DNA of 64,000 nucleotides from WJJR01 sp964440935 (GTDB lineage: Bacteria > Zixibacteria > MSB-5A5 > WJJR01), in assembly GCA_964440935.1 (NCBI GenBank), contig CAYTTY010000003.1:1-64000 (forward strand), read 5' to 3'. The position numbers and the translations under genes were made by a program. This document shows positions 8,334-17,483 of this stretch, one piece after another; within the stretch, counting starts at the first letter, position 1; every line of letters begins with the position of its first letter. The notes under the pieces are model-generated. The model was not told the origin of the DNA and made no database searches. It saw only the letters and a program-made list of their open reading frames with translations.

Positions 8334-9272
8334 TTATCCGTGTTTGGATTCGAGATACCGCTCGGCGTCGATAGCGGCCATGCATCCGCTGCCGGCAGCG
8401 GTCACCGCCTGGCGGTACACATGATCCTGCACATCGCCGCAGGCAAACACACCCTCAACATTGGTCCTGGTGCAATCGGGTTGTGTGATCAGATAGCCGT
8501 TATCATCCATGTCGATTTTGCCTTTGAGGAATTCGGTATTCGGACGATGCCCGATCGCCAGAAAGAGCCCTTCGAATGGCTCTTCGCGCTCATCGCCATT
8601 CTGTGTGTCTTTGACCCGCAACGCTCTCAGGCCGGTTTCGGGTTCACCGATCGCTTCGGTGACCACCGTATTCCACATGAAGTCGATCTTCGGATTATCG
8701 AAGGCGCGTTTCTGCATGATCTTCGAGGCCCGCATTTCATCGCGCCGATGGATGATCGTCACCTTTTCAGCGAATTTGGTCAGGAAAGTCGCTTCTTCGA
8801 CAGCCGAGTCCCCGCCGCCGACTACGGCAATCTTTTTGCCACGGAAGAAGAAGCCATCGCAGGTTGCGCACGCGGAGACTCCGTGCCCCATCAGACGGGC
8901 TTCCGATTCCAGTCCCAGCAACAGGGCGCGGGCACCGGAGGCGATAATGACTGCATCGGCGGTAAAGTCTCCCTTCGTAGTGTGAACCGTATGCGGTGGA
9001 CCGGAGAAATCGACGTCAGTGGCGGTGATGGTCCGACAGTCAGCGCCGAACCTTTTGGCCTGCTCGCGAAACTCGTGCATCAACTCAGGTCCCATGATTC
9101 CCTTGGAAAAGCCGGGATAGTTTTCAACGCCGGTGGTGATGGTCAACTGACCGCCCGGTTGGTCACCCTCCAAAATGAGCGGTCTCAAATCCGCCCGTGC
9201 CGCATAGATACCCGCGGTCAATCCCGCCGGGCCGGTGCCTATGATTACAACTTTGAAGTGATTCTCTGCCAT
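8334..9272 (-). CDS. trxB: Thioredoxin reductase
   Basis: This flavoprotein passes electrons from NADPH to thioredoxin. The 312-residue sequence has the FAD motif GTGPAGLTAGIYAARADL at the start, the redox pair Cys135-Ala-Thr-Cys138, the NADPH motif VVGGGDSAVEEATFLTKFA followed by HRRDEMRASK, and the FAD-binding GVFACGDVQDHVYRQAVTAAGSGCMAA near the end. Length and spacing match the low-molecular-weight bacterial enzyme. ATG 9272 has GGAG seven bases upstream and is preferred over ATG 9278. It leads the minus-strand group with the methyltransferase and DinB genes. Confidence 0.96.
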   Translation of the reverse strand: MAENHFKVVIIGTGPAGLTAGIYAARADLRPLILEGDQPGGQLTITTGVENYPGFSKGIMGPELMHEFREQAKRFGADCRTITATDVDFSGPPHTVHTTKGDFTADAVIIASGARALLLGLESEARLMGHGVSACATCDGFFFRGKKIAVVGGGDSAVEEATFLTKFAEKVTIIHRRDEMRASKIMQKRAFDNPKIDFMWNTVVTEAIGEPETGLRALRVKDTQNGDEREEPFEGLFLAIGHRPNTEFLKGKIDMDDNGYLITQPDCTRTNVEGVFACGDVQDHVYRQAVTAAGSGCMAAIDAERYLESKHG

Positions 9273-9436
9273 GGTCATCTCCGAGTGCTATATTTAAACC
9301 CAATCCGACCGCATTCGTCGGGAGAGATCGGCTCACAGGGTATGTTTCGGCGCGGGCCGAAGTCAATACCGGCGCATTACGGAGATAACAGAACCCTGTT
9401 CCCGCGCGGAGTGTCGGGCACAACAGCCAGCGACGC

Positions 9437-9473
9437 GAAAAAAGACCGCCCCGTGTCGAGTGACACAGGGCGG
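9437..9473 (-). terminator. Intrinsic terminator after citrate synthase
   Basis: Read on the minus strand, a 12-bp stem with one mismatch (arms at 9462-9473 and 9446-9457, loop of four) is followed by TCTTTTTT. It starts 33 bp beyond the citrate synthase stop and is a textbook rho-independent terminator. Confidence 0.85.
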
Positions 9474-9505
9474 CCAGCGGTTTCGATTCAATGGTATTTC
9501 GTGAC

Positions 9506-10798
9506 TTACGCCGGAACGGCGCTGGCTTTCACCTGCTTCTTCAGCCAGTCGGTCGTCGATGACTTCGGACGGATAATCGGCTGGCCCATGGCCCGTGCGA
9601 CCACCGCCTGCGAACAGATACCCAGCGAACGTGAGACGGAGAAGAGAACCGTGTAATACGGGAATTCCTGGAGCCCGTACTTCCACAGCAGCGCTCCCGA
9701 GCCGGCATCAACGTTCGGCCACGGATCGCTGATCTTCTTCACCTGTTTCAGCACTCCCGGCACAACCTCGAACACCTTGGCCACGGTCTGGAAGACCGGA
9801 TCGTCGGCACAGTACTGCTTTCCAAAGGCGAGGAAGGCGTCAAAACGCGGATCGGTCACACGCAGCACGGCGTGACCATAGCCCGGAATCACTTGGCCGG
9901 ACTCGAGTGTTTCCCACGCGTACTTTTCGAGCTGTTCATTGGACGGGACACCGTCAAACTTCTTCATCGTCTCCAATACCCAGCCGAGGCACTGCTGATT
10001 CGCCAATCCGTGGAGTGGTCCAGCCAACCCGTTGAGGCCGGCGGACAACGCATAGTACAAATCGGAGAGGGCCGAATTCACCGTCGCCGCAGCGTTCGCC
10101 GAAACGTTGCCGGATTCATGGTCGGAATGGAGCACCAGATAGAGCCGCATGAGACGAGCAAAATCACCGGTCGGATCAGGGATGCCCAGCATGTGCACGT
10201 AGTCGCCCGACCAATCAAGGCTCGGATCGCTCGGAATCCGATCCCCCTTGCTGAAGCGGAGACGGTAGACATACGCGGCAATAGCCGGGAGTTTCGCGAG
10301 GATGTTCAACGCGTCGTCCAATGTAGCGTCCCAGTACTCAGCCTTGCTGAGCCCTTGGTCGTAACGGCGGCGGAATTCGGCTTCCTTTTCCATGCACAGA
10401 ATCGCCGTGTTGAACATGCACATCGGATGCGAGTCTTTGGGCATGGCTTGCAGCACATCCCACACGTAGCTCGGCACCTCGGCCCGCTTCTTCAGGTCTT
10501 GCTGCAGATCGTGCAGTTGGCTCTCCGTCGGCAGCGTACCGGTCAGTAGCAGCCAGAGGATTTCCTCGGGGATGCGGTCAGTCAACTCACTGACATGCGT
10601 CCCGCGAATGACCAAGCCCCGTTCGGGCTCGACCGATGATGTGTCGCAGATGAGGGCACGGATTCCACGCGCACCTCCAAGGACCTGCTTGAGCGTGACT
10701 TTGGTCACTTCCGTGTCGCCGTATTCCTTGGCGAACGCTTTCATGTCGTCACGCCACTTGGGAATGAGTTCCATCAGTGTGTCGCGTAGTGCTGACAT
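9506..10798 (-). CDS. gltA: Citrate synthase, mitochondrial-like type
   Basis: The enzyme condenses oxaloacetate and acetyl-CoA to citrate. In the 430-residue protein the catalytic residues align as His263 (GPLHGLANQQCLGW), His309 (IPGYGHAVLRVTDPRF) and Asp364 (WPNVDAGSGALL). The surroundings, especially the PWPNVDA and NYYTVLFGVSR-like segment (FPYYTVLFSVSRSLG) and the RPKS tail, resemble animal mitochondrial citrate synthase more than the hexameric E. coli enzyme; similar enzymes are known in Geobacter. ATG 10798 has AAGGAG nearby, so the longer frame from 10825 is rejected. It is monocistronic, with its own terminator, and divergent from the malic enzyme gene. Confidence 0.95.
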   Translation of the reverse strand: MSALRDTLMELIPKWRDDMKAFAKEYGDTEVTKVTLKQVLGGARGIRALICDTSSVEPERGLVIRGTHVSELTDRIPEEILWLLLTGTLPTESQLHDLQQDLKKRAEVPSYVWDVLQAMPKDSHPMCMFNTAILCMEKEAEFRRRYDQGLSKAEYWDATLDDALNILAKLPAIAAYVYRLRFSKGDRIPSDPSLDWSGDYVHMLGIPDPTGDFARLMRLYLVLHSDHESGNVSANAAATVNSALSDLYYALSAGLNGLAGPLHGLANQQCLGWVLETMKKFDGVPSNEQLEKYAWETLESGQVIPGYGHAVLRVTDPRFDAFLAFGKQYCADDPVFQTVAKVFEVVPGVLKQVKKISDPWPNVDAGSGALLWKYGLQEFPYYTVLFSVSRSLGICSQAVVARAMGQPIIRPKSSTTDWLKKQVKASAVPA

Positions 10799-11161
10799 CG
10801 TTCTACTCCTTGGCTTCCCGGTCATGGACGGAATGAATCGTATCGTTTGTATTCAGTGGCACCTCGGGCAAATCGCTTCCGAGCGTGCCCGTTACGGATC
10901 TACCGACGAATTACCGATAGGTCCCCACCTATTGCACCTATCGGAGTCCGACTGGTGTTTGCTAACACCTTGCCAGAATTGGATCAAGCGCTTTGTGACG
11001 AAACGTGCTTACTCCTGACAAAATCTGATTTGCCACACGTGTGAGAGCCGCAAGCGAGGCGTATTGTTGCGGCGACACCCAGCCACGCGCAGGGTGTTGG
11101 AGTCCGGGCTCGACGTTGCGCAGGCGCACAGCGCACACCCGGCGGACAAAGAGAGGTTGAG
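10799..11161. other. Divergent promoter region between gltA and malic enzyme gene
   Basis: This 363-bp gap has no convincing gene; open frames in it are short and lack ribosome sites. It must hold the promoters for both flanking genes. Two stem-loops are visible: a perfect 9-bp stem at 10914-10946 (CCGATAGGT paired with ACCTATCGG) and GGTGTTTGCTAACACC at about 10952-10967. No consensus promoter was pinned down. Confidence 0.5.
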
Positions 11162-13480
11162 ATGATTCGCAAAGAAGACGCCCTTGAGTATCACAGTCGG
11201 GGGCGACACGGGAAAATCGAAGTGGTGGCGACCAAGCCGTGCTACACCCAGCGCGACTTGTCACTGGCATACACACCCGGGGTGGCGGACCCCTGCCGCG
11301 AAATTGAGAAGGACCCACTCGCCGCGTCGCTCTATACGGCTCGTGCCAACCTGGTTGCGGTGATCAGCAATGGTACCGCCGTACTCGGCCTTGGCGATAT
11401 TGGTCCGCTGGCCGGCAAGCCGGTCATGGAAGGAAAGGGTGTCCTCTTCAAGCGCTTTGCCGACATCGACGTCTTCGATATTGAAATCGACGAGAAAGAT
11501 CCCGACCGGTTAGCCGATATTGTCAAATCGCTCGAACCGACATTCGGTGGCATCAATCTCGAGGACATTAAGGCGCCCGAGTGCTTTCACATCGAGGAGC
11601 GGTTGAGGGCCGAGATGGACATTCCGGTGTTTCACGACGATCAACATGGGACAGCCATCATCTCCGGCGCGGCGCTGCTGAACGCCTGTGAACTCGCGGG
11701 GAAGGATCTCGACAAAGTCCGCGTGGTGTTCAACGGCGCGGGTGCATCGGGCATCGCCTGCGCGAATCACTATGTGTCGCTGGGCGTCCAATTGGAGAAC
11801 ATCATCCTCTGCGATTCTCGCGGCGTCGTCTACAAGGGCCGTGAGAAGGGTATGAACAAATACAAAGAACGATTCGCCAGTGAGACATCGCGGCGAACGT
11901 TGGAAGAGGCGTTGGTCGACGCCGATGTCTTCTGCGGCTGTTCGGTGGCCAATACCGTCACGCAGGACATGGTCCGCTCGATGGCCGCCAACCCGATCAT
12001 TTTCGCGATGGCTAATCCCGATCCGGAAATCACCTACCCCGATGCAGTGGCCGCACGCGATGACCTGATTATGGCGACGGGACGATCAGACTACCCGAAC
12101 CAGGTGAACAACGTCCTCGGTTTCCCGTTCATCTTCCGCGGTGCACTCGACGTGCGCGCGCGCGCCATTAACGAAGAGATGAAGGTGGCTGCCACGCGCG
12201 CGCTTGCGGACCTGGCGAAGGAACCGGTGCCCGAATCGGTGGCCCAAGCGTACGGCGGAGAAGAGGTGAGTTTCGGACGGGAGTACATCATCCCCAAGCC
12301 GTTCGACTATCGCGTGTTGCTTTGGGAGGCCCGCGCGGTGGCTAAAGCGGCAATGGAAACGGGAGTCGCACGCATACAACTTGATCTTGATGAGTACGGT
12401 AAGCGTCTCGAAGCGAGCCTGAGCCGGTCGCGCGCCATCATGCGTCACGTCATTAGCCGCGCCAGCGAACGCCCCAAACGCATCGTGTTTCCCGAGGGCC
12501 GCGCTCCACGCATTCTCTACGCCCAGCGGGCCATCCGCAACGAACGCATCGGCACACCAATCTTGCTGGGCGAAGTTGACGTGATCAAAGCCCACGCACA
12601 GGAACACAACATCGACATCAACGATGTGGAGATCATCAATCCACGCACCTCGGAATGGGCCGAAGAGTTTGCGCAGGAGTTCTATCAATTGCGCCAGCGC
12701 AAGGGTGTTACTCTTCGCGACGCCCGCCGCCTCATGCAGACACGCCATTACTTCGGACTCATGATGGTTCGCTTGGGGAAGGCCGACGGGCTGGTCGCCG
12801 GGGCGAGCATGCACGTGCCCGAATTGCTAAGACCGACATTCGAGGTGTTTCCCACGCCATCCGGAACGCGGCATGTCGCCGGCATGACCATGGTCATACT
12901 GAAAGACGATATCATGTTCTTCGCCGATACCACGGTCAACATCGATCCGACCGCCGAGGAACTGGCCGATATCGCTTGCAGTTGTGCACGGGAAATCCGA
13001 TCGCTCGATATCACCCCGCGAGTCGCGTTGTTGTCGTTTTCAAACTTCGGGTCTGTGGACCATCCGAACGCCCGGAAGGTCCGACAGGCTGTTGAACTGA
13101 TCCGCGAGCGCGAGCCGGATCTGGTCGTCGACGGGGAGATGCAGGCCGATACCGCCGTCTGTCCGGACATCCTGCACGAAACCTATCCCTTCTCACACCT
13201 GAAAGAGCGCGCCAACCTGTTGATTTTCCCCGACTTGCAGTCCGGCAATATTGCCTACAAACTGATCCAACGACTCAGTACGGCCGAGATCGTCGGGCCG
13301 CTGATGGTCGGTTTGGAACGGCCGATTCAATTGCTCCAAGTGGGGTCCTACACCGTGCGCGATATCGTCAATCTCGCCGCCTTCACCGTGGTTGAAGCGC
13401 AAGGCAAGATGCAGCGGGAACTCTTTGCCCGCAAACACGATAGATCGGCCCAAGCGGCCCAGCCGGCGGGCCACAACTGA
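11162..13480 (+). CDS. maeB: NADP-type malic enzyme fused to phosphotransacetylase-like domain
   Basis: The 772-residue protein is the large MaeB-type malic enzyme, which decarboxylates malate to pyruvate and reduces NAD(P). The catalytic part covers about residues 1-425: AYTPGVADPC with Tyr37, LGLGDIGPLAGKPVMEGK, VFHDDQHGTA, and the nucleotide site VFNGAGASGIACA. Residues about 430-765 form a phosphate acetyl/butyryltransferase-like domain (RIVFPEGRAPRILYAQRA, LVAGASMHVPELLRP, GELQAD-like GEMQADTAV), which in MaeB is usually regulatory by binding acetyl-CoA. AGAGAGG precedes the ATG. It is divergent from citrate synthase, so the two central carbon genes share a control region. Confidence 0.95.
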   Translation: MIRKEDALEYHSRGRHGKIEVVATKPCYTQRDLSLAYTPGVADPCREIEKDPLAASLYTARANLVAVISNGTAVLGLGDIGPLAGKPVMEGKGVLFKRFADIDVFDIEIDEKDPDRLADIVKSLEPTFGGINLEDIKAPECFHIEERLRAEMDIPVFHDDQHGTAIISGAALLNACELAGKDLDKVRVVFNGAGASGIACANHYVSLGVQLENIILCDSRGVVYKGREKGMNKYKERFASETSRRTLEEALVDADVFCGCSVANTVTQDMVRSMAANPIIFAMANPDPEITYPDAVAARDDLIMATGRSDYPNQVNNVLGFPFIFRGALDVRARAINEEMKVAATRALADLAKEPVPESVAQAYGGEEVSFGREYIIPKPFDYRVLLWEARAVAKAAMETGVARIQLDLDEYGKRLEASLSRSRAIMRHVISRASERPKRIVFPEGRAPRILYAQRAIRNERIGTPILLGEVDVIKAHAQEHNIDINDVEIINPRTSEWAEEFAQEFYQLRQRKGVTLRDARRLMQTRHYFGLMMVRLGKADGLVAGASMHVPELLRPTFEVFPTPSGTRHVAGMTMVILKDDIMFFADTTVNIDPTAEELADIACSCAREIRSLDITPRVALLSFSNFGSVDHPNARKVRQAVELIREREPDLVVDGEMQADTAVCPDILHETYPFSHLKERANLLIFPDLQSGNIAYKLIQRLSTAEIVGPLMVGLERPIQLLQVGSYTVRDIVNLAAFTVVEAQGKMQRELFARKHDRSAQAAQPAGHN

Positions 13481-13509
13481 CCCACACAACTTCACGGCAT
13501 CGGATATCA

Positions 13510-13544
13510 GCGAAGAGGTGTTCCAGTACGGAGCACCTCTTCGC
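13510..13544 (+). terminator. Stem-loop after malic enzyme gene
   Basis: A 15-bp stem (GCGAAGAGGTGTTCC against GGAGCACCTCTTCGC, one G-T pair) with a 5-base loop lies 30 bp after the stop. It lacks a clear T-run, so it may be a weak terminator or an mRNA-stabilising hairpin. Confidence 0.55.
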
Positions 13545-13731
13545 CTCCAAAGGTCGGAAATAGACTGGCCGCCTATGTGTATGATACTTGCAAGCCAATG
13601 ATCGGCATCTCGACGGTTCTCACCGGCTCGGTCTTAGCGAAATGTTCTTCCCCGCAGGGAGGAACATCGGTATACATGCACAGGTCGGTTGAGCGTATGC
13701 CGGCATTCAGCGAATGATGCAAGGGGGAGTT

Positions 13732-14994
13732 ATGTGGACACGAGTCCTGTTTCTGATGACGATTATGGCGCTGGCGTCATGCCAGGGAGGGGCGAGCGTG
13801 ACCGGTGATGCATCGGAGCGTCAAAAGGGAGCGCCTGTCGACTCACTCGACAGCGACCTGGTATCGTCCAACACGCAGTTCGCCATGCGCCTGTTCAATG
13901 AGGTGGCGACACCGAATCCCGTTGAGAACGTTTTCATTTCACCGCCGAGCGTGGCGGTGGCGTTGGCGATGACCTACAACGGGGCCGACGGCGAAACGCA
14001 ACAGGCGATGGCGCGTGCCCTCAATATCGAGGGATTCGAACTCGCCAAACTGAATTCGTCGTACGCCGACCTGTTGGCACTGTTGCAGAATCCCGACTCC
14101 AGCATTGAATTGTCGATTGCCAATTCGCTCTGGGCGCGCAAGGGATTGCCGTTCCGCGACGATTTCCTCGAACGCAACCGGGAATCGTATGCGGCACGGA
14201 TCGAGGAACTGGATTTCGCATCATCCGATGCGGCACGGACGATCAATGACTGGGTGAATGACAAGACGCGCGGAACAATCAGCAAGATCGTCGACGATCC
14301 AATCGATCCTGAGTTGATTATGTTCCTGATCAATGCGATTTATTTCAAGGGTACATGGACCACCGAGTTCGCGGACTCGCTGACCGACGAGCGGACATTT
14401 ACTCTCGCTGACGGTTCTCGCATTCAACATCCGCTGATGTCAACCACCGATACACTCCCATACTTCGCTGGCGAGACGTTCCAGTCGGTGAGTGTGCCGT
14501 ACGGGTCGGGACGGATAAGCATGTACGTGTTTCTTCCCAGTCGCGATTCGGACTTACCGGCTCTGCTTGCGCAACTCAACACGGAGAATTGGGATCGGTG
14601 GATGGAGAGTTACAATAAGATGGAGGGGGATTTGGCGCTGCCGAAGCTTCGCGTGGAATATGATGTCAATCTCAATGACGCGTTGAGTGCCCTGGGTATG
14701 GAGGTCGCATTCAGCCCAGATCGGGCCAACTTCGGGAGGATGTTCCCAATTACCTCCGCACAGAACGTTTACATCAGTGCGGTCAAGCATAAGACATTCG
14801 TTGAAGTCAATGAGCAGGGCACGGAAGCGGCGGCGGTGACATCGGTTGAGGTCGCGATCACAGAGTTTAATCCCAATGCTCCGCAACGGTTCAGCATGAT
14901 CGTGGACCGGCCGTTCCTGTTCGCCATTCGCGACAATCAAACCGGCATTGTGCTATTCATGGGTGCGATTGTCGATCCGAGTGCGGGGGGGTAG
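13732..14994 (+). CDS. Serpin-family protease inhibitor, probable lipoprotein
   Basis: Serpins trap serine or cysteine proteases by a conformational change. The 420-residue protein has a lipoprotein signal (ALASC, lipidated Cys near residue 17). The serpin core is clear: FNEVATPNPVENVFISPPSVAVALAMTYNGADGET, NSLWARKGLPFRDDF, INDWVNDKTRGTISKIVD and LINAIYFKGTW. The hinge before the reactive loop, NEQGTEAAAVTSV, has the small residues needed for an inhibitory serpin. By spacing, the P1 residue would be around Thr or Ile in VAITEF; this is tentative. ATG 13732 follows GGGGGAG and is preferred over ATG 13714. Nearby genes encode several secreted peptidases, but a direct target is not shown. Confidence 0.93.
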   Translation: MWTRVLFLMTIMALASCQGGASVTGDASERQKGAPVDSLDSDLVSSNTQFAMRLFNEVATPNPVENVFISPPSVAVALAMTYNGADGETQQAMARALNIEGFELAKLNSSYADLLALLQNPDSSIELSIANSLWARKGLPFRDDFLERNRESYAARIEELDFASSDAARTINDWVNDKTRGTISKIVDDPIDPELIMFLINAIYFKGTWTTEFADSLTDERTFTLADGSRIQHPLMSTTDTLPYFAGETFQSVSVPYGSGRISMYVFLPSRDSDLPALLAQLNTENWDRWMESYNKMEGDLALPKLRVEYDVNLNDALSALGMEVAFSPDRANFGRMFPITSAQNVYISAVKHKTFVEVNEQGTEAAAVTSVEVAITEFNPNAPQRFSMIVDRPFLFAIRDNQTGIVLFMGAIVDPSAGG

Positions 14995-15048
14995 AAGAAT
15001 CACGGTGTGCAAGAAACAGGTGCTCGGTACGTGTAAGAGTGTTACTGG

Positions 15049-15079
15049 CAGGGGCGTATTCAATGCGCCCCTGTTTTCT
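15049..15079 (+). terminator. Intrinsic terminator after serpin gene
   Basis: CAGGGGCG pairs with CGCCCCTG around a 9-base loop and is followed by TTTTCT. It lies 54 bp after the serpin stop. Confidence 0.85.
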
Positions 15080-15086
15080 GCTCGAT

Positions 15087-15274
15087 AGAGCGATTGTCAT
15101 AAGTATTCTCCGATTGCGACGGCGATCCATTGGGCCGTCACGAACCCTCGCTGTCATCCCCGCGAAAGCGGGGAGCCATTTTGAGCCCAGCCACGCGCGG
15201 AAAGTGGATTCCCGCTTTCGCGGGAATGACAACACTTCTCAATTTAATCGGAAAATTATTCTGACAATCGCTCT
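15087..15274. mobile_element. MITE-like element enclosing a palindromic repeat
   Basis: Left end 15087-15115 and right end 15246-15274 are 29-bp inverted repeats with four mismatches, each flanked by TA. The interior holds a different palindromic repeat at 15152-15231. The right end reaches into the stop codon of the symporter gene at 15273-15275: the conserved TAGAG at the element edge supplies the TAG. No gene lies inside. Confidence 0.7.
15152..15231. repeat. Palindromic intergenic repeat, GTCATCCCCGCGAAAGCGGGG type
   Basis: The left part TGTCATCCCCGCGAAAGCGG and the right part CCGCTTTCGCGGGAATGACA are near-complementary, and each also folds by itself. A second copy is at 27771-27851. Repeats of this kind are dispersed in many bacterial genomes. 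Confidence 0.75.
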
Positions 15275-16703
15275 AAATATCCTGGTCGCTGGTGTCGACT
15301 TTCGTACTTCTCCAGCCGCCTTCTTTCTTCACGTAGAACTCGCCCTTGCTGAGACGTGTGATGTACTCTTTCGTTGCACGTGCAACGCGCGGTGACAACG
15401 CTAATGTCCCAAGCAGATTGGGGACAGCCATCAGGGCCAGCATGGTGTCGGAGAAATCGATCACCGGGCCCAAACTCCAGATGGCGCCCATGAAGACACA
15501 AATCACGAAGATCGCTTTGTAGGGAAGGACTGCCTTTTCGCCGAACAGATATTCGGTGCACTTCTCACCGTAGTAGCTCCAACTGATCGCCGTCGAAAAT
15601 GCGAATAGGAACACCGACGTGGCCACAAACAGCCGTCCAAATCCCTTCATACCCGAGTCGAATGCGGCAACGGTCAGCCGGATGCCGGTCACCTCGCCAC
15701 CGGTGACCGCGGGATCTTTCCAGAGTCCGGACAGGAGAATCACGACTGCGGTCATCGTACAGATCACGATCGTGTCAATGAACGGTCCGAGCATTGCCAC
15801 CACACCCTCACGGATGGGTTCATCGGTCTTGGCGGCCGAGTGCGCGATCGGCGCCGAGCCAAGGCCGGCTTCGTTCGAGAACACGGCACGGCGCACGCCA
15901 CCCACGAGGACCTCACGGAATGCCACACCGGCAAACCCGCCGACCGCGGCGGTGCCGCTGAAGGCATCGTGGACAATTCGCCAGAGCATGTCTGGAACTT
16001 CGCTGAGATTCATGAAGATGATCACCATCGCGCCGATCACATAGACGATTGCCATAAACGGCACAATCTTGCTGGCCACCGCACCGATGCGGCGGATTCC
16101 GCCGATGATCACCGCGGCCACGCCGACAGCGAAGACGATACCCGTGAGCCAGACCGGAACGCTGTATTCCTCAAACAGGATCGCCGCGGTTTGATTCGAC
16201 TGGAACATGTTGCCGCCGCCGAACGACGCAATGGCTCCGAGCAGGGCAAACGCTCCGGCGACGTATTTCCATTTATCACCCAATCCCAGACGGATGTAAT
16301 ACATTGGCCCGCCCGAGGTGACGCCACGCTCGTCGACTTTGCGGTACATCACCGCCAGGGTGCAGGTCGTGAACTTGGTGGCCATGCCGAAGAACCCGGC
16401 GACCCACATCCAGAACACCGCTCCCGGACCGCCCATGGTGACCGCCACGGCGACACCGGCGATGTTGCCCAGCCCGACCGTGGCCGACAACGCGGCGCTT
16501 AATGCCTGGAGATGGGAAATCTGGCCCTTGTGTTTGGGATCATCAAATTTCCCGGCAACGACTTTGATGGCATGAATGAAGGTGCGCAACTGCACGCCAT
16601 ACATGCGGAGCGTAAAGAAAATGCCCGCACCGACCAGCAGGATCACGAGGGGCAATCCCCACGCGTAACCCGCTGCTGCACTCAGGATTTCAGCCACTGA
16701 CAT
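15273..16703 (-). CDS. Sodium:alanine (AGCS-family) symporter
   Basis: The 476-residue inner-membrane protein belongs to the alanine or glycine:cation symporter family. Family landmarks are LQALSAALSATVGLGNIAGVAVAVTMGGPGAVFWMWVAGFFGMATKF, GGPMYYI, AVFSNEAGLGSAPIAHSAAKTDEP and the late AISWSYYGEKCTEYLFG. About ten membrane helices are predicted by eye. Sodium-coupled uptake of alanine or glycine is expected from the family. The C-terminus ends at a TAG that belongs to a MITE-like repeat end, so the last residues may have been altered by insertion. The gene appears monocistronic. Confidence 0.94.
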   Translation of the reverse strand: MSVAEILSAAAGYAWGLPLVILLVGAGIFFTLRMYGVQLRTFIHAIKVVAGKFDDPKHKGQISHLQALSAALSATVGLGNIAGVAVAVTMGGPGAVFWMWVAGFFGMATKFTTCTLAVMYRKVDERGVTSGGPMYYIRLGLGDKWKYVAGAFALLGAIASFGGGNMFQSNQTAAILFEEYSVPVWLTGIVFAVGVAAVIIGGIRRIGAVASKIVPFMAIVYVIGAMVIIFMNLSEVPDMLWRIVHDAFSGTAAVGGFAGVAFREVLVGGVRRAVFSNEAGLGSAPIAHSAAKTDEPIREGVVAMLGPFIDTIVICTMTAVVILLSGLWKDPAVTGGEVTGIRLTVAAFDSGMKGFGRLFVATSVFLFAFSTAISWSYYGEKCTEYLFGEKAVLPYKAIFVICVFMGAIWSLGPVIDFSDTMLALMAVPNLLGTLALSPRVARATKEYITRLSKGEFYVKKEGGWRSTKVDTSDQDI

Positions 16704-17006
16704 GGAGGATCATGCACACAACGGCGTTGAGGATGCCGTCATCCGCCGGGTGGTCGTTTGTTGTCGCGTATGGAGTTGCTCAACCGCTGTACGGCCAAGA
16801 CTCCGCTGGAACATCGCATTCACGGCGCCCAGTCTACCCCGGAAGGGGAGAAAATACAACGGGTTTTTGGACGCTTCAGATCGGCGCGACGCGATCGAGA
16901 GGTGCTACAAAATCATTGATCCCCGATCAATACCGGCCGCGCAATAGGCCGCTATCGATCGGGGTCGAAATCGGGTACATGATGTTACGATAGGAGTTGT
17001 CAGTGA
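16704..17006. other. Intergenic gap upstream of the symporter gene
   Basis: This 303-bp gap carries no convincing gene; short frames on the plus strand lack homology signs. It should contain the symporter promoter. I see no riboswitch-like fold or other clear structure. Confidence 0.4.
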
Positions 17007-17483
17007 CTACTTTGAGCCACCGGGAATGTGGTTCACATTAAAATGCGTCGGAACGGGCAACGCCAGGGTGACGCACTGTCCGAGAGTCGGACCGCAGACC
17101 GTCATGCTGGCACTGGCCAGCGTGCAGCGGTCGCGAATTGCCGTGTAGACGTAGGCATTCCCGGTTGATGGAAAAGCGAGTTGCCCACGTGTCTCCATGA
17201 CACATCCGTTTCCATTCCGGGTTTCATAGAATACCGTGTGGATGGCCTCGTTCATATCCTCACAGTCGACAATGAACGGAAGTTCAATGTCGTCCATGAA
17301 GATGTTATTCGGAACGACTTTACACTGTGAGATCACTTCTGGTGACTTGATGATCACCGGCTCGCGATTGAGATTGTCCGCTGGTCCGTTGATTGTCCCG
17401 GAACCATCAGGGGAACACGAGGTGAAAATTGCGATGGCGGTAACAAAAGACAAACTGGCGGTGATTCGTCGCATAAGATGCAT
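17007..17483 (-). CDS. Small lipoprotein of unknown function
   Basis: The 158-residue product begins with a lipoprotein signal peptide (hydrophobic run then IFTSC, lipidated Cys near residue 23). The mature part has several Cys residues (CKVV, DCED, GCVME, RCTLAS, VCGPT, QCVTL), which in a periplasmic setting suggests disulfides, and looks beta-rich. I do not recognise a family. ATG 17483 is chosen because GGAGGAGGG lies just upstream; another ATG at 17474 is possible. No partner gene is evident. Confidence 0.65.
   Translation of the reverse strand: MHLMRRITASLSFVTAIAIFTSCSPDGSGTINGPADNLNREPVIIKSPEVISQCKVVPNNIFMDDIELPFIVDCEDMNEAIHTVFYETRNGNGCVMETRGQLAFPSTGNAYVYTAIRDRCTLASASMTVCGPTLGQCVTLALPVPTHFNVNHIPGGSK

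Noticed and set aside
8175..9656. Plus-strand open frame of 493 codons over trxB
   Set aside because: It is a mirror of the trxB coding strand in GC-rich DNA, with no recognisable domain.
10962..11318. Minus-strand frame of 118 codons overlapping the malic enzyme start
   Set aside because: It overlaps a well-supported gene and has no recognisable product.
16702..16993. Two short plus-strand frames upstream of the symporter
   Set aside because: They overlap each other in different frames, show no domain and have no ribosome site.
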